This document shows, one piece after another, positions 61,773-64,000 of a DNA stretch of 64,000 bases. Below the pieces are notes generated by a model. That model was not told where the DNA came from, did not search any database, and worked only from the letters and a program-made list of their open reading frames with translations. The translations under genes and the position numbers were made by a program. This DNA comes from Maylandia zebra. Its lineage: Eukaryota > Chordata > Actinopteri > Cichliformes > Cichlidae. The DNA lies in NCBI RefSeq assembly GCF_041146795.1, contig NC_135170.1:9585033-9649032 (forward strand), read 5' to 3'. The number at the start of each line of letters is the position of its first letter. Position 1 is the stretch's first letter.

Positions 61773-63617
61773 TTGTTTGATTTAATTGTGCTTTGTCTTT
61801 TGATTGCCGAACTCCACTGCCACAATAAAAACTATTTTAGGCATGAAACACACAGAGAGAAAAGGCAAACAGAACAAAAAATGATCTGTATACTGACGGA
61901 TGTTATCGAGAGCATGTAACACTTGTAATTCCACCATGAGTGGTAATTACAATAAATAAATAAATAAATAAAAAGAATCAGTAACTGTAAGATCATAGCA
62001 AAAGCTATCAGAACATTATGCTAGCTGTCTTAGCTTAGCCAGCATTAGCTAAAAGTAGCTCCACGTGTGGCTGATCATACCAGACCAAGTAAGGCTGTGG
62101 CAGTAAATCTTCTGACTGCACTGAACTCCAGTTTGGTGCATTTCATTTCTTATGAATAGAACTTTTTATTTGATTAATGGTGGTCGGCTCTTTTTAAAGG
62201 GTTAAATAGTGGCATGTGAAGCTAAAAAAACCAGTACAACCAGTACAAGATTGTCAGCAAAGTGTGTCAGGATGTCACGTGAAAAGTCAAATGAATTACT
62301 CTGAAAAAAAACTCTTAATAATAAATCATCATCCCTGAGGGGACACCCAGAATCAATATATAAAGTCAGTTTTGCAGATAACTGAGGTGGAGCCCATGTT
62401 TGTCTGCTTTATATACAGTTAGGCAAATACTACAGTATATTGATTCTAAAACCATGGGTTGGCCCTTTCCTGAAAATCGAAATAAAGGATTAACAAGACA
62501 TTGTAGGATGATTAATAAATGAGAAGAAATAAAGCAATAGCTCTAATTCTTTTATAGTTATAATAATTTAGATTTTTGAACAATAAACTTAAAAGGGAAA
62601 ATAAGAAAAAGCCCCCAGTAACCCCAACATTTTCACAGGGATCAATAAGACCAAGAGGTTTAGCAATTGCTGGCTTCATCTCCATTGATGTATTGCATGT
62701 TTGAGATTTATCACTTCGTTTTATGAGTGAATTTTCTGCTAATTTGGTGTTTTCTTCAGATGTTTTGTACTTCAAATAAATATATATTCAATAATCTTAG
62801 AGCTTATAGCCAATTTTATTTAAGGAGTCATACTGTGCGGCTACAGCATGGATTTATTAAGAAAACACATATAAAAAAAAAAGAAAAAAAAGAAAAAAAG
62901 AAAAATGTGGACTGCCCTGCACTGTATAGTGGTGAGTTCAAAAACCAGTGGAACAATAGGAAAGAGCTACAAAGTGCCAGTAAGCTGAAGCAGCCATGCC
63001 ACACACGTCACCTACACAGGAGTTTGCAGGAGGAAAAACTGCCAGCATTTGTCACCATAAGCTAACGGTCAGTTCGAACCAAGTAGGGCTGCTGCAGCTA
63101 AACTCTGGGTGTACTGACCCGAGCAGTGGACTGTGACAGAGAAAATTAAACAGGCTCACAAGAATGGCTCCAGAGCTTTGCTACACTATCACAGACTATT
63201 TGCTGTAACCGCTGGTGTAAATACGCGAGTTGAGCTGTTAGTGCCTGATATGTGGATTTCCGCCCCTCCCTCATTTATTTGTTTGCATCGAGTCTCCTTG
63301 GATTCACTGTGTGAACTACTGGCATGGCCTTGTCTTTGCTATCTATCGCCTATCTGTCTCCTGTCCACCTGTGTTCTATCAGGACAGTGTTTTGTCATTC
63401 TTGACTTGGATGTAAACTGTTTAGAGTGAGCACACTTTCTCACGTTCCAAGTCAGAGCCCAGTCACTCCATAAAAGGCCATTAGATGATGATCATGTACC
63501 TGTCAGTCTTTCTGCTGCATCTCTGCCCCTCTCTGATGTCACGCTGCTGGAACGCAGCATCCCGCCATTACTCTCATTTAAGCCCTTAGGCTTAAATAAA
63601 AATTTTATATCCCCCCC

Positions 63618-63642
63618 AACACACACACACACACACACACAC
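63618..63642. repeat. (CA)n microsatellite
   Basis: Short CA run of about 12 copies after a seven-C tract. Confidence 0.9.
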
Positions 63643-64000
63643 GACCCTACTTCTCAATTTCCACTCACTGCGTGTACGTGATCGGCTTGGAAATGGCACT
63701 GTGGTGTCGGTAAAATAGCAGCCTGACTGCTGAAAGGAATGCGGGCTTCATAGAGTGTGCTGCACCTCTGCATGAGACTAAAGCACAGCTGAGAGATGGC
63801 ACCATTCAGGGAAGAGGCCAGGGCAATGATGATTATAATGATGATGATCTGGGTATTGGAACAGTCACAGGCTGACCTTTGTCATTCTGGCTGTTAGCAG
63901 CTGTGACTCATCCAAACATACAGAGTCACTGCTGTCACCGCACAGGCAGAAAATCCCAGTAATTTTATTCACACTCACAAAGTGAACACGGCCTAGCTTC

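Larger units (their letters stand above)
57938..64000. other. cnn1 intron 1 and beyond
   Basis: No coding exon was recognised, including the missing cnn1 exon 1. The stretch holds a Tc1-type element (59290-60869), microsatellites, a 22-base G run and A-rich low-complexity DNA (62866-62904). Confidence 0.55.

Noticed and set aside
55100-64000. First coding exon of cnn1 in this window
   Set aside because: I searched the minus strand for the conserved FNRGP-YGLSAEVKNK region followed by a donor site and found none.

Overview
This window is vertebrate nuclear DNA, almost certainly from a percomorph teleost; a cichlid-like fish is my guess from the repeat families, with low confidence. Genes are split into short exons with GT/AG introns, separated by AT-rich DNA carrying microsatellites, Tc1/mariner, hAT, pogo-like and TTAA-flanked DNA elements, and decayed L1, L2-like and Rex1-like LINEs. 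There is no bacterial, organellar, viral or CRISPR content.

Eight protein-coding genes are supported. In order they are: the 5' part of a tetraspanin (minus, 70-753); znf653, a five-finger C2H2 protein (minus, 11141-16571); swsap1, a RAD51-paralogue-like recombination factor (plus, 16914-18750); epor, the erythropoietin receptor (minus, 21234-24085); rab3d, an exocytic GTPase (minus, 27383-36747); tmem205 (minus, 42625-43405); elof1, transcription elongation factor 1 homologue (plus, 48227-48998); and calponin-1-like cnn1 lacking only its first coding exon (minus, 52052-55099). I rebuilt the exons by hand; the codon phases agree across every junction, and the predicted lengths fit the families (652, 276, 545, 222, 188 and 83 aa for the complete genes).

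The genes do not form a pathway. They are a conserved neighbourhood: from memory, human 19p13.2 carries TSPAN16, RAB3D, TMEM205, SWSAP1, EPOR, ZNF653, CNN1 and ELOF1 close together. znf653 and swsap1 are head-to-head and share a 342-bp upstream segment with a perfect ETS-type motif. A cluster of GATA motifs lies a few hundred bases upstream of epor, which fits the known GATA control of that receptor gene in blood cells.

The space between genes is mostly repeats. The clearest are a 548-bp pogo/Tigger-like element with TA duplication (28025-28572), a 398-bp hAT-type element (35580-35977), a 209-bp TTAA-flanked piggyBac-like MITE inside elof1 (48574-48782), a 76-bp LINE tail with an 11-bp target duplication (43665-43740), and a 5'-truncated LINE in cnn1 intron 1 whose reverse transcriptase frame is still open for 697 codons. 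Unexplained structures include a perfect 52-bp palindrome in rab3d intron 2, two back-to-back hairpins near 59.25 kb, and degenerate tandem repeats carrying perfect DR1 and DR4 nuclear-receptor-type half-site pairs near 6.1 kb. I found no convincing novel biological system; the repeat structures are the items most worth checking.
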